Part shown: piece by piece, positions 36,935-49,334 of the stretch
Numbering within the stretch: position 1 is the stretch's first letter
Layout of the letters: the number at the start of each line of letters is the position of its first letter
Notes under the pieces: generated by a model
Databases searched by the model: none
Told to the model about the DNA's origin: nothing
Seen by the model: only the letters and a program-made list of their open reading frames with translations
Assembly (NCBI GenBank): GCA_025642065.1
Contig: JAODUP010000519.1
Span: forward strand, 87,501-151,500
Reading direction: 5' to 3'
Source: Paralvinella palmiformis
Lineage: Eukaryota > Annelida > Polychaeta > Terebellida > Alvinellidae
DNA: 64,000 nucleotides
Position numbers and translations under genes: made by a program

Positions 36935-37860
36935 GGCCACCTGATCTACACACAAACGCCATACCTACGTCTAAGCTTACAATTACCTTCAGTTCATATA
37001 ACTCCGGGCATTCGTATCCTAAGTCATCGACATAAAGTGCTCCATATTATATCAATTAAATTAAGCCATAATATATAGATTGTAGATTAGATTAGTCAAC
37101 GTTGGGCATTATCAGCGATAACGGCCACGAAATGGAAGAGGCGGTTAATTAGATTTCCAAGCCGCCGTCGTGGTCAGATTGAAGGAAAAAAAGGATTAAA
37201 TCTTGCCTGACAATGGCTTATAATGTACGAGAGGATACGACTTCGATGTTCTGTCGCTCGCTGGTGAATGTTTTCAAACGGGTTTTCGGCGAGCTAGCCT
37301 CCAGACCATAATACAGAGACACTTGTGGTCCATCACCTTGTCTCCGATGAGGATGCCGATGTCGGTGGAAGAGGTTTGTTCCAGTCTCGGTTGGTGCCAT
37401 TATTGTGCAGCAATATATTGCACAAAATCGGTAACGGCAGATACGGCTTAATATTGTTTTAATTACAGGTAGTAATTTCGCCGTTTTCATGGAATGGATT
37501 AGGTCATATTTTCCAGGTTTCATTATTTAAGGGGGGGGCGGCGGATTAGGGTGTATACCAGACGGAAATACGAGTGATACGAAGATACTCAATTTACTGC
37601 TAAGTGTCAATGTTTTCATCCAATATGAACGCACCTACACATACCACAATACCACATAGTGCCACATATAGCGGTGTGATAATACACTATTTAGGGGAGC
37701 GATAATACCTGTGTTGACATCGCCGTTAGTGTTGTTGTAAACACAGTTCTTGTATTTTTGTTGTTCTTTACGTTCTTGTCTTTGTACTCTGTTTTTTGGG
37801 GGTTCCGACAGTAGCATCTTCTGTCCAAACTTTTCATCTGTCATTGCCCAATCAATATCA
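36935..37860. other. Intergenic stretch without recognisable genes
   Basis: A poly-G run near 37.53 kb; frames up to about 100 codons show no known motif. Confidence 0.45.
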
Positions 37861-37864
37861 GGTA

Positions 37865-38265
37865 ATGTATCTAGGTGGTGGTATATAGATGGGTTCACGA
37901 TTTACGATCACGAAACAGGTATAGCACAAGAAAGCGCGAGCACTTATTTCCAATGTGGTCCCTTTTATTGAGTGGCTGTTGAAAATACCCCCCCCCCCGC
38001 CCCCCATCACTCACAGGGGTGGTCACTGCCAGAGTGTATTACGTCCTCATGGTATCTCGAACGTCTTCCCTATTATTAACCAACAGGAGAGGACAGCGCC
38101 CTTTAACCTGGTCATCCACCCACGATGAAATGAGCCGAGAAAATAATCCCAGGACAGGTTTCGGTCATTTTGTGGTATCGAACCTATGATCCTGGACGGC
38201 TAGGGCAAATCGATCCTTCCTCATAACAACGTGGGACGCGTTTAACCGCTCGACCTCCCGGGGTT
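37865..38265 (-). mobile_element. Long tRNA-derived SINE, third family, second copy
   Basis: The minus strand has GGTCGAGCGGTTAAACGCG, ATAGGTTCGATACC, TTTTCTCGGCTCATTTCATC, GAGGACGTAATACACTCTGG and CACTCAATAAAAGGGACCAC in the same order. A poly-C run interrupts it. Confidence 0.72.
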
Positions 38266-38446
38266 AGTTCACAGATAATTCACAGATAGTTCACAGATAG
38301 TTCACAGATAGTATTAATGGCGACCGATGGTGGATGTAAACAAAGAATTGTCAACAGACGGTTTATCTTATTCCTCCAATCATCCCGTACATCATCCGTA
38401 TATTTACGACTGTAATATGTTCACGTTTCCTGTTCTGTAATTAACT

Positions 38447-38451
<5 letters not shown>

Positions 38452-38515
<64 letters not shown>

Positions 38516-38760
38516 TATAGATAGATAGAGTTATTGTTAAACTGGTGATGGGATAATTAAATGTTTTGGATAGATAGACAGATGGGTAGACGGACGGACG
38601 CACGTAGATAGATAGATAGATAGGTAGATAGATAGATAGAGATAGAGTTATTGTTAAACTGGTGATGGGATAATTAAATGTTTTGGATAGATAGACAGAT
38701 GGGTAGACGGACGGACGGACGGACGGACGGACGGACATACATGCATGCATGCATGCATAC

Positions 38761-38801
<41 letters not shown>

Positions 38802-38905
38802 CAAATGGATGGACAAATAGATGGGCAGACAGAACAGAACAGAGAGACAGACAAACAGAGAGACACACATACAGACAAACAGAGAGAGACACACAGCGAG
38901 AGAGA
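38452..38905 (+). repeat. (TA)n and (GATA)n/(GACG)n/(CAGA)n with an internal duplication
   Basis: Within it, about 75 bp containing GAGTTATTGTTAAACTGGTG and AATGTTTTGGATAGATAGAC appears twice (from about 38527 and 38645). Confidence 0.85.
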
Positions 38906-39261
38906 GGGGGGGGGGGTTGAGTGAGGGAGGGATACATGTATCAGGTCAGATCTTGGTAAAGCGCAATACAAAACTCATCAATTTTTATCTGTCACCAAGT
39001 TGTCATTATTCCTCGTCCATGTTAACATCATGCTGTCGTTAACGATCCAAGTTTGCAACATTTTATGACGTAATAATCAAGTCGTCTTCGACTTTTTACG
39101 ACGGCCTGTTTTCCCCGGTGACGTAATCAATTTTTGTGCACGTTTTTGTCCAATCGTGTGGCGTGAGTGGGGAAGATTCTTTCATTTGTCTATCGTCAGA
39201 GGGACTGAAGCAAATTTGTAATGGCATCTTGTCATATGAGCTGGTATATGTTGGCATTGTC

Positions 39262-39266
<5 letters not shown>

Positions 39267-39306
<40 letters not shown>
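39267..39306 (+). repeat. (TA)n microsatellite
   Basis: Pure TA followed by CTGT units. Confidence 0.9.
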
Positions 39307-39308
<2 letters not shown>

Positions 39309-39599
39309 GTCTATCTGTCTGTCTGTCTGGCTGTTCGTTTTTTCCATCTGTTTGGTTTGGTAGCAGGTAGTCTCTCTTTGTGCCGGCATAACACTATATT
39401 TTTGTTTCATGCCTGTGTGTGTGTGTGTGTGTGTGTATGTGTTTATATTTACATGTCTACGTGCCTGCGTGTATGTGCTAGTATATCCGTATTATTGTGG
39501 GGAGAGTGCCTGTGTTTGTGCGTGTGCTTGCGTGTACGCGGTTGTTTGTGTTTGTAATAGTCAGACAAACGTATATAAACAAAAGAACACAGCCAGAAT

Positions 39600-39763
39600 T
39601 CCATTACAGTAGATCGGCAAATGATGAAAATGTATTAAGTTGGCGAATTCTTGGTTGTAAAATTACGGAATTTCGTCATTCGTTTCTGTAATATAAACTC
39701 CGAAATATCTGTATAAATCCATGAATATTGACTCAACTCACACCTTCAAAACACACGCTGACA

Positions 39764-39794
<31 letters not shown>

Positions 39795-40340
39795 GGCACA
39801 TCGTGATGAACCATTTCTGAACGCTCTCAAAGCAAACATAATTCAAGTTGTGCTTATTCCCGCTTTATATGCGATGGTTAATTGTAGCCGTTAGGTGTCG
39901 CTGGCAACAAACCCTTCAACGACGTCCTGCACAATAAATTCGACGAGTGGTATAGCCGACAAGATTAGAGAATCGTTAGCATCTGGTCATAACATAGCCG
40001 AAACACAGTTTGACTTGAGGATATCAACCCTACAACCACTTCATTCTGCTTGAATGTTGTATGCACTCGACGACACCGAAAGATAAAAAAAGTCATTGTT
40101 CTCATTGGCTAGGTAGACTCGAGATTATCACAAGTCGTACATAAAACAGTTGAATAAATCGATAAAAGTGTCAAAGTTCAATTACTTTAAATGTTCAGTA
40201 AGAGGTGCTTGTGTGCGAGTGTTGAGCGTTGTATTGTAAATACTCTTACGATGTATTTGTGCCAGATTGAAAAACACTCTATACGAATAGGATATTTATT
40301 GCCTGGTGATTTTATATTGTGAAAATGTTGTCAATAAATG
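39600..40340. other. Intergenic stretch without recognisable genes
   Basis: A short (TA)n at 39.77 kb; otherwise nothing seen. Confidence 0.45.
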
Positions 40341-40349
40341 ATTATCGTA

Positions 40350-41081
40350 ATGGTCCTATTCCTAGAGATCGGCAATCCTCGATAAAACGGCCGACCAATC
40401 AGAAGCTGGCTACCTTTTTTTAGTCGTTTCGTAATAACCGTCAACGGGAGCCGTGATTTGTAGTAGTGATTTGTAGTACCTTGGTCGCCATACTTGAATG
40501 CTATTCGATAAAATCAAATACTATTATTGTTTTTGACAGTTTAAAAGCAGGTTAGTTAGTTGTGACTGCAATCATAACCAAAAGTCAATTGCATTGTGAG
40601 AAAATAATTACTACCCTTTCAGGGGGGGAGAGATCCTGAAGAGGATTTACTATTCACTGAAATAATCGCTTGTTCATGGTCCCTTCGCTTCAAATTTATG
40701 GGGCAATGTAGAAAGTATATCCAGGCTTATAATATAAAACTTAATTCTAACTGTGGCCTATCAAATAGGACAGCTTATATTGATCTTTCAAACAGAAAAA
40801 CACTTGAAATATAGATGGCTATTTTGTACTATCAAACTCACGCTAAAATATAATTATCGGAGACATCTGGGTATTCTATAAAGAAGACGTTTCGCCGGAT
40901 TAACGTAAAGTATTATAATATATTTTTAATAACCTTATCTACTTTCATCACTGGAAAAAGACTGGTTATATTTTCTGACCTAGCTTAAAATAGCTCAGCT
41001 GGATTCTTGTCACCGAGGTCAATCACTAGCCAGCCGCTGATTGGCCAGTACTTCGTGAATCTTCGGAATGAAAAGGACCAT
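40350..41081. mobile_element. TA-flanked MITE, complete copy (732 bp)
   Basis: Ends are imperfect inverted repeats of about 65 bp: both read ATGGTCCT(A/T)TTC inward and both carry CCAATCAG-xGCTGGCTA further in. A TA dinucleotide lies on each side, as expected for Tc1/mariner-type target sites. There is no coding capacity. Further copies lie at 32.8-33.3 and 54.3-56.1 kb. Confidence 0.75.
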
Positions 41082-41083
41082 TA

Positions 41084-41755
41084 GGTGCTCTTAATACGCC
41101 TTCCAAAAGGGGGGTCTCTTTAGAGAGTAAATTCCTGGCCAATCACATCCATTAATACATAATGTTGATGATGCGTTCTCTCCAACTGGTTTGATACTTA
41201 CGTTTTTAACTTAGATAAATTCCCATATTTTTGCTTCTGAAATAGACATTTGTAATACAAAATATAAATAGTTTATTGACCAAAATTTAATTTAATTGTT
41301 GCATGTAGGTTGCTTTGCCTACACAAGCTCACACTATGAAAAATAATAGCGAGCCTTCGACGAGATTGATGTTCGTGTGTTATACTGTAAAACGGAAAAT
41401 GTTGGCGTCGTTTTAATTTGGCGATTTTATTCCATTCGCCAAATTCGTCAACTTAATACGATCATCAACACTTGCCGAACTACAGTACATATACAGGTAA
41501 AGCCAAACAATTACACCTCCATTAATTACAAACCTTTATGTTGTTAATAATTAATTTCTATTATGTCCAACAGATAGATCTATGGCTGAAGAGGATCATC
41601 ATCATCATCTGTTATCTAATCTAATATCTTATGACTCATCCGAATAAAGCTGCTATCTGAGTCATTCTATTAAAAGTTAATACTCGACATAATCTACAAT
41701 GATGTATGATGGTTCACCTTTGTCTGCCGCAATCTGCAACAATCTACCATAGGTC
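41084..41755. other. Intergenic stretch without recognisable genes
   Basis: AT-rich; a short (ATC)n at 41.6 kb only. Confidence 0.45.
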
Positions 41756-41756
41756 A

Positions 41757-41899
41757 GTGAGTGAGTGAGTGAGTGAGTGAGTGAGTGAGTGAGTGAGTGA
41801 GTGAGTGAGTGAGTGAGTGAGTGAGTGAGTGAGTGAGTGAGTGAGTGAGTGAGTGAGTGAGTGAGTGAGTGAGTGAGTGAGTGAGTGAGTGAGTGAGTG
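41757..41899 (+). repeat. (GAGT)n array
   Basis: About 143 bp pure. Confidence 0.95.
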
Positions 41900-42387
41900 C
41901 ATATATCTGAGCACGAATTACTGTCTTCAGGTAGTTTTCACGATCTGTGATTCTCTGTTGCAATACTTCTTCACAAACTGCTAGACAGACATACGCACTA
42001 ACCCCCCCCCACACACACACACACACACGCACACAGACACATTTACGTATACTTCACTTGTTAATTGCCACATAACACAATCTAGAGTCATACCAGGTTT
42101 TTTCAGTCGTGAATTATAGGCCCCTTTTGGTATACAATTACTCACCTTCTCCTACTTTTTCCTATATTTTTCTATCTTTTCCTATTATTTCCTATCTGTC
42201 AGTTGTGTATATCTCATTAGAGTCTGTTACAAGATATTTGTTTATTTGGACGGAATGGTTTACACCCCCACACATTCCGGTATATATTTTTCCCCTTAAC
42301 TAACATGTAATTGCAAGAGGAAATTCTGGGGGGGGGTGTTTTTTTATCTTCAGATCAGTAACATCTGAATAAGGTGTACTCCTTCGC

Positions 42388-42388
<1 letters not shown>

Positions 42389-42460
<72 letters not shown>

Positions 42461-42473
42461 GTGTGTGTGTGTG

Positions 42474-42531
<58 letters not shown>

Positions 42532-42561
42532 TAATGTGTACTATATATATGTTACTAGGTG

Positions 42562-42622
<61 letters not shown>
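42389..42622 (+). repeat. Three (TA)n tracts in close succession
   Basis: TA tracts separated by GTGTGTGTGTGTAATATA and by ATGTGTACTATATATATG. Confidence 0.92.
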
Positions 42623-42624
<2 letters not shown>

Positions 42625-42756
42625 CTATCTCCCATAATCGACCATAATGTGACGGAGTCTAGAGTGATCTACCACTATTACTCCTTGTGGCTTAGTGTCT
42701 TTCAAATTGTACAGCTCTATATTTGCCTACCATTGTCTCGGGATAATAATAGAGGT

Positions 42757-42815
42757 GTGAGTGAGTGAGTGAGTGAGTAGCCAGTCAGTCAGTCAGTCAG
42801 TCAGTCAGTCAGTGA
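42757..42815 (+). repeat. (GAGT)n then (CAGT)n microsatellite
   Basis: Two short tetranucleotide tracts joined by AGC. Confidence 0.88.
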
Positions 42816-42978
42816 GAGCTATGTTTAGCTTTGGCGAGGGTCACACCTGCAACATACAGCCGAGAAAATACTAGAGACGTTCAAACGAATGTTTATAATT
42901 AGAATGTGCTTCAAAACATATTTCAGTACGTCATAACGCCTAGGTGTATATCTAGAGTGACAAGAGAATGATAGTAGG

Positions 42979-43172
42979 ATGATTGCGATGATGATTGATG
43001 TTCTACGGCCACTTTTGTACGCATGGTAGGTTCAATGGGCCGAGCGATCTCCAAAAGTAATGAGACGAAGTTAAAGATGAAACACCCTTCAGATAATCCC
43101 ACGTCGAGATTCGCGCTCAGGTGGTAATGTCCCGTGGTCCAGCGCGCTACCAACTAGACCACGGAGGCGCCC
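42979..43172 (-). mobile_element. Main-family SINE, full length
   Basis: The minus strand starts GGGCGCCTCCGTGGTCTAG and runs to GCGTACAAAAGTGGCCGTA and an (ATC)n tail. Confidence 0.82.
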
Positions 43173-43212
43173 AGTGAGATTAGGAATTAGCTGTTCAGTT
43201 AGTGAATTTTTC

Positions 43213-43216
<4 letters not shown>

Positions 43217-43258
<42 letters not shown>
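43217..43258 (+). repeat. (TA)n microsatellite
   Basis: Pure TA. Confidence 0.92.
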
Positions 43259-43263
<5 letters not shown>

Positions 43264-43416
43264 GATATAGACAAAGAACATTATAAATATTCAGTCAATA
43301 TTTAATGTATCTAATAATAATTATGTTACCTCATCCCCGTATCTTGATACCTGATGTTAACAATCATAAGGATGCTGCCCTCTAGATATATCATCAAACG
43401 ACACGTCATGCATGGA

Positions 43417-43613
43417 CGATGATTGTGGGGATGATTGGTGGTTTACGGGCCACTTTTGTACACATGGTAGGCTAAGCGGGCCGCGAGACTTCCAACGGTA
43501 ATGAAACGAAGTCAAAGATGAAACACCCTTCAGATATGTCCACGCCGGGCATTCGAACTCAGATGACAGTGATCGGTGATCCAACGCGCTACCAGTTAGA
43601 CCACGGAGGCGCA
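43417..43613 (-). mobile_element. Main-family SINE, full length
   Basis: The minus strand starts GCGCCTCCGTGGTCTAACTG and carries GAGTTCGAATGCCCGGCG, the body and the AACCACCAATCATCCCC tail. Confidence 0.82.
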
Positions 43614-43944
43614 TCAATCAGATTCTGTTACAAATAATTCTACCTTTGAGATAATACGAGGACTTTCAATGTAGCCATCGTATCAGATATATGGTATATT
43701 GTATAATTTTACTTGTATATTCATTCTTGTTATAAATAACATCTTAATTTTAGTGTACGCGAAGGATTTACTCATCAGACCAAGGACGCGTATAACACCT
43801 GAGCTCCGAAACTATCAATAAAGACAATCCTGATATCACCTTGTACTCTTTCCCCTTTGTCATCACTGCCTCATCCCTTATCACGTCGTACTATCCATAT
43901 ATTATCCAAAGTTAAACAACTCATAGGTAAATAGTGTTGTCTTA

Positions 43945-44058
43945 CTGCCATTTATGTGTACACTATTGGCGACTTTAACTTGAGACCACCTCGGATTTGA
44001 ACCCAAGTGGTAGCGGGCTGTGGCCAACCGCACTACCATTTATGCCACAGAGACGCCC
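43945..44058 (-). mobile_element. Diverged SINE head related to the main family
   Basis: The minus strand reads GGGCGTCTCTGTGGCATAAA, box B GGTTCAAATCCGAGG, then a short body. Confidence 0.5.
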
Positions 44059-44300
44059 ACATAACTTCCTTTTGGGACTAAAACACTAAATTAAGATGGA
44101 AGTATCCATTATGTGTGATGCCCGGGTTAGGGAGGACGTGATTGGATTGTCACATCTGGGACATGGGACCGAGGTGCTACTGCCTGGGGAAACATTACAC
44201 AAACACAGATGTTACACGGATTCGAACCCGGACCTGGACATTTACAGCCCAGTACACTGTCAATATATATATATGGATGGATGGGTGGATGCATGGATGG

Positions 44301-44311
<11 letters not shown>

Positions 44312-44361
<50 letters not shown>

Positions 44362-44376
44362 GTGTGTGTGTGTGTG
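44312..44376 (+). repeat. (TG)n microsatellite
   Basis: TG tract with one TT slip, 5' of a dispersed repeat copy. Confidence 0.92.
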
Positions 44377-44394
44377 TTTTAGGGTACATAGTAA

Positions 44395-44850
44395 GAGGCA
44401 ACAGGCACAGAGCATCAACATATCTAAACATCCTTCGAAACCTACCTCCATAAATCTAAATACAACTATACATACATTAATCTAAAATAAAATGTTCCAT
44501 ACCTCCACATATTGATAAATGTGTGCGTATACCTAAGCATGTGTCTGGTCTACTCATCAGCCTGTGGGAACCAGCTAATTCGCTTTTCGTACGCGACAAA
44601 TATGTCACGCCCACAGGAAAGCGGCTACATGCAGGCTACGTACAAAAAGCGGAAGAACGAAAACAAAAATACCATTTGATACCACAGCTCGCAGTAAACA
44701 AAACGTGCGTGTGGTTCAATGGTGACTTATATATGATTTACATATCATAAACTATTTTGACATCACAGTTTACATTCAACAGCCATTTTCTGTGGTCCAA
44801 AAGAAACCTGCATATAAAACATGTCGACACCTCAATTGCTGACCTCAGCT
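44395..44850 (+). repeat. Dispersed repeat of unknown class, copy 2
   Basis: CATCAGCCTGTGGGAACCAG, AAATATGTCACGCCCACAGG, AAGCGGCTACATGCAGGCTA and GACATCACAGTTTACATTCA are collinear with the 30 kb copy. Confidence 0.65.
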
Positions 44851-45385
44851 TTATCACTCCCTCAAACCACGTGTTCCAGCTGTGTCCAGTACCAGGTACC
44901 AGTACTAAATCTAAACATACCATTAACTTTATGTTGTACTATTACAAGATAACTCACTGTAAACAAGCCAGCTACAACGCACATCACCTCCCCCAATATG
45001 AAAACAGAAAAATATTGAAAACCGACAGTATTCTCGTAAAATAGTAACTCCGAACTCTCGTCATACTGACTAACCTCCAGCCACTCAGGTGACCTATTTA
45101 ACTTCCGTGTCACCTTATTTCTCTTAGAAGTAATTCTCAGAATGGACGCTGCGCGTACAAGTACCTGAAGTGTGGTGCTCGAGATAACGGATTTCACGAG
45201 ATACACGGTTCAAGTACGGAGTCGAGAGGAAGAACTAAACACCGACACGACATCGATATATCCATGAAGGAGGTGGTCTCTCTATGTTTATTCTAAATGG
45301 GTTCGGTTAGACGGCAGTTTGGTGGCTCGTTTACAATGGTCACCATCGTAAACTGTTCCACTACCCCCCACCTTCATTGTCACAT

Positions 45386-45436
45386 TATTATTATTATTAT
45401 TATTATTATTGTTGTTGTTGTTGTTGTTGTTGTTGT
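45386..45436 (+). repeat. (ATT)n then (GTT)n microsatellite
   Basis: Two abutting trinucleotide tracts. Confidence 0.92.
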
Positions 45437-45799
45437 GTTGAAACAACCTTCATTTGTTTTGTTCTATATAGAAATGAAATCAGTGACGAATCTTACTGTA
45501 TTATGTCGTGTTTAGTAACGGCGAGACATTAACGACTTCACCAGAGTAACCGAGTTAGTGGATTGCTTGCCCTCGGTGCTGGTCATATTTATGGGACACG
45601 TCTGAGGGGGTGGGACTTCCTAGGTGAAAATCCCACAATCTACGCGGATGTGACTGTAATTAATTATTGTATCAGATGCAATTAGTTTTATTATCATTGT
45701 TAACTTACGAAAACAGGTCTCAAATAATGATGAAAACTATCTTTAGCTGGAAGTTGTTCTTCCAAGGTCAGAGTAATTTCTGGTATAAATGGAGTTGTT

Positions 45800-45805
45800 G
45801 TTGTT

Positions 45806-45875
<70 letters not shown>

Positions 45876-46045
45876 GCCGAAATGGCAGTTTTTAACGTGG
45901 CTGACAACCTCAAATGAGGGAGACACATATGGTCTGTAATTTACAGCTTCCCCACGGAGACTAATTCTAAATCAATTTAGAATTTAGAATATATGGCATG
46001 TTCGGTGGAGAAAACCTTGCCAGTTGCCTGTGTATGGGACTTCTT
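45800..46045 (-). mobile_element. Second-family SINE, inverted copy without head
   Basis: The minus strand reads AACTGGCAAGGTTTTCTCC, GAACATGCCATATATTCTAA, CAGACCATATGTGTCTCCC and ATTTCGGCTATTATTATT, ending in a (ATT)n tract at 45.8 kb that is the SINE tail. Confidence 0.75.
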
Positions 46046-46069
46046 GATAACGTTAAATTATGGGGCACA

Positions 46070-46070
<1 letters not shown>

Positions 46071-46102
<32 letters not shown>

Positions 46103-46266
46103 GATGTTTTACTGCCACTTTTGTTTACATCGTAGGCTAAATGGGCCGAGCGACCTTCAAAGATAATGAAGCGAAGTGAAAGATGAAACAACCTTCGGAT
46201 ATGCCCACGCCGGGAATCGAACCCGGGTGATAGTGATCTGTGGTCTAACACGCTACCGCTAGACCA
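46071..46266 (-). mobile_element. Main-family SINE, near full length
   Basis: The minus strand shows TTGGTCTAGCGGTAGCGTG, CCCGGGTTCGATTCCCGGCG, the full body and a long (ATC)n tail. Confidence 0.82.
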
Positions 46267-46499
46267 ATATGGAGCACATGAGAGTGAACAAGTGCTATTT
46301 TGGTCATTATTATTATTATCATCATCATCATCACCACCACCACCACCACCACCATCGCTTCAACACAACGACGGTGTTGGTTTATTTTCTGATCAACCGA
46401 GCTTACGAGTTATCCGGGATTCCCTAACAAGTGACCCCATCGGCATATATCCCCCAGTGTTGCCAACACCCCGGGGCTAAATTCAAATAATAGTTATGT

Positions 46500-47050
46500 T
46501 GACTGAAAACACCTCATAGTCCACCATGTTGATACCTCATAATAAGAAGGATGCCAAAGACAATACTGTGGAAGAGCCGTTGGTATCAATGACTTTGTAG
46601 TACCAATTGTATTCAGAGTAAAGCAGTATTACGTGATATTGCTTGGATGTAAATATTACAATTTGATCTAATTTCCTCCTGTGAAAAACACGCTCCAGTA
46701 GTAAAAAATCATACACAAAATGTCGGTCTAATCGGTGTATTGTTTCTGTGTATTATATCGAATTATATTTACGGGAATGCAGTCATTTTAACTATTAATT
46801 CGCTAGGAAACTGTGAAAGGCGTTTCTTCTTACTTATTGTATCAATCAATGTTCATCCATACTGAAAGGCATTTGCTTCCGTTTCAGCCGTTTTTGTTTA
46901 TTATGACAGGAAGAATTTATTTTTATCACATCGAGTTCACAATGTATCATCGTAGACGATAAAACCTGTTATCGTTGAGTAAAGAGGATTAAAGATAGGA
47001 AATCACGATGAAAGTATCATTAGATAGGATCACTGTGAGAGCTCTCCTTC
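46500..47050. other. Intergenic stretch without recognisable genes
   Basis: AT-rich; nothing seen. Confidence 0.45.
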
Positions 47051-47382
47051 GAGTGATAGCGCAGTCAGTTAGCGCGTAGGACTCGTAGCCGCACGGTCGC
47101 GGGTTCGAGCCTCCGTCAGCTGCAATGCTGTCGTGTGGCGCCTTGTTCACTCATCCATAAAAATGAGTACCTGACAGGGCGCGATGGCTGTGTGTTTGAG
47201 TAACGCTTTGCGCCTATAATGGCAGCATGCGTTGTATACTCCCTTGGGAGTTGAGATATGTGCTGGGTGGAAACAGGTCTGAGTCAGGGATAATAATATT
47301 GTAAATAATATTGTAAAGCGCCTTAGAGCAGCTTCTAGCTGAATAGGGCGCCTATATAAATATCACATATTATTATTATTTT
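47051..47382 (+). mobile_element. tRNA-derived SINE with V/Deu-style 3' end, full length
   Basis: tRNA-like head: box A TAGCGCAGTCAGTTAGCGCG, box B GCGGGTTCGAGCCTCC. The conserved body has GCGCCTATAATGGCAGCATG. The 3' end GTAAAGCGCCTTAGAGC, GGCGCCTATATAAATATC and (ATT)n resembles tails of widespread LINE-mobilised metazoan SINEs. The named domain was not checked. Confidence 0.78.
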
Positions 47383-47465
47383 ATTAAGTGACGTCATGTC
47401 CGGTAAAAGGTCGGCTGAGTAAATATAGTTGTACATATTAGATATAACTTCTTTTTATCACCCCT

Positions 47466-47524
<59 letters not shown>
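47466..47524 (+). repeat. (CT)n then (TA)n microsatellite
   Basis: Two abutting dinucleotide tracts. Confidence 0.92.
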
Positions 47525-47527
<3 letters not shown>

Positions 47528-47529
47528 AA

Positions 47530-48525
47530 CAATCATGTTGTAAGCTGAGAATTTATTCTATACTTTTGGTTGGGCGAGTTGTTTGGGTTTTCACGGCTGT
47601 AGGTTTGTTTCACAAACGAGTTAATGCAAAATTCGTATTTTTCAATAACATAATATTTGTGGGAACCAAAAATGCGTTTATGTCTATCCACAGACACGTG
47701 ATGTAACGCTTGCCAAGATGGCAAAATCGTCACAAGTGACAATAAATGGGTTTATTTCAAAACGGATGACAATTTCTCAATTAATTTCACATCCTTGATC
47801 ACTTTGGCTACTTTTAATTTAGCTTAATCGGTATTCTATTTTTGTGTTAGCTCAATTTAATGTTTCCGTTTTAAATATTTGTTTTATTTTCACGTGGGGG
47901 AGCCACTTTACTCTATTCAAATTCAAACGATCATTAACTGCCACGACACTACTCCGGGGGGGGGGGGGACATATATCGAGCAGGTTTTTGACGCCCAATT
48001 TAGGTTCGTCTATAGATAGTTGAATTATTTAAAATGACTTTGCATTTAGTAAGTTATCCAGCTTGAACAATAAAATCGACATTGGTCCCAATCGTTGGAA
48101 AGAAATTCCAAATATTTGTTAACTTTTCGGGACATTTATAGATGACTGGAAATTTTAGTTGGATTGTTTACCTTCGCCAATGTTCACACCTGAGACATAC
48201 GGCCGAGTGGTTACTTCATGAGAAGAAATAATACATACGTACAGCTAGGACTCAATCTCGAACCCATAACCAGGCAGTTTATGAACCATCGATCTACCGT
48301 CATAATTGTAACTTTGATTAATATCATAAATTTCTATCTATTCTGAATACGCTATCATTTCATCTAGTTACCTTGGTAATATGTGACAACAAAAATGGCT
48401 TGAATATTTTGGTGGCTTTTCTTTGTTTACGTTGTGTCACTGAACTATTCTATAGTATGAGCTTTAATTATGCTGTTTTACTCAATCTGACACTCCGAAT
48501 AGTCAGTTAATTCATCCTTAATTCA

Positions 48526-48566
<41 letters not shown>

Positions 48567-48678
48567 CTGCTTAACAAATATAGATAGACTAACGGTTGCA
48601 TAGGTTTCGTATATGTATATATTTTGATGCAATATGATCACGTTGCAAAAACATAAAATGGTCTTGACCACTGATTGG

Positions 48679-48722
<44 letters not shown>

Positions 48723-48843
48723 CCTTTATTGCTACTGTTAAAGATGATGATTTGGATGATTATGATGATGATGCAGGTTAATGATGGATGTTGATGATGA
48801 TGTTGATGATAATAATAATAATAATAATGCGAGTAATAATAAC

Positions 48844-48875
<32 letters not shown>

Positions 48876-49330
48876 TTTATTATAGAACTAATATAGTCAA
48901 TTTAGCTGTTTCTACAAATTTCCTTTCTTTATTCTTGTTTTAATCTATTGACAATCAAGACTTGTACTCATGACTATTGATTACTTGACCCAGTTACACA
49001 AACATAAGGCATACAGTAACTAATTATCTAAGGCACGTAGAATCGTTGGATAACTCAGCAAAATAGCCCTAATTCGCGAACTTTGACCTTGATACAGATA
49101 AACAATGCCACTCACAGCGAATCCTAATCGACGCTTTGTCGATAAATCGATTTCGAAAATTCAGAACGAAGCAGCTCTCGGTCTCTTTCCGAATAAGAAT
49201 TGCTCATTTAAAAATAGTATTTATTTTCAACTCTATAATCACCCACTTTACATACACCCACCCAGCTCTAGTAGAGACAAAATAGTCCTAGAACAGACAA
49301 GCGAGTACGAAAAACATAAACCTCTTCAAT
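47530..49330. other. ADGF 3' flank
   Basis: AT-rich. It holds (TA)n tracts at 48.53 and 48.68 kb, GAT and GTT tracts at 48.74-48.87 kb and a possible degraded SINE head near 48.25 kb. No gene recognised. Confidence 0.45.
49220..49225 (-). terminator. Possible polyadenylation signal of the ADGF gene
   Basis: AATAAA on the minus strand about 110 bases downstream of the stop codon. A single hexamer in AT-rich DNA is weak evidence. Confidence 0.35.
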
Positions 49331-49334
49331 TGTT

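Noticed and set aside
47051..47125. tRNA gene at the head of the 47 kb element
   Set aside because: The tRNA-like part runs directly into a SINE body and 3' tail.
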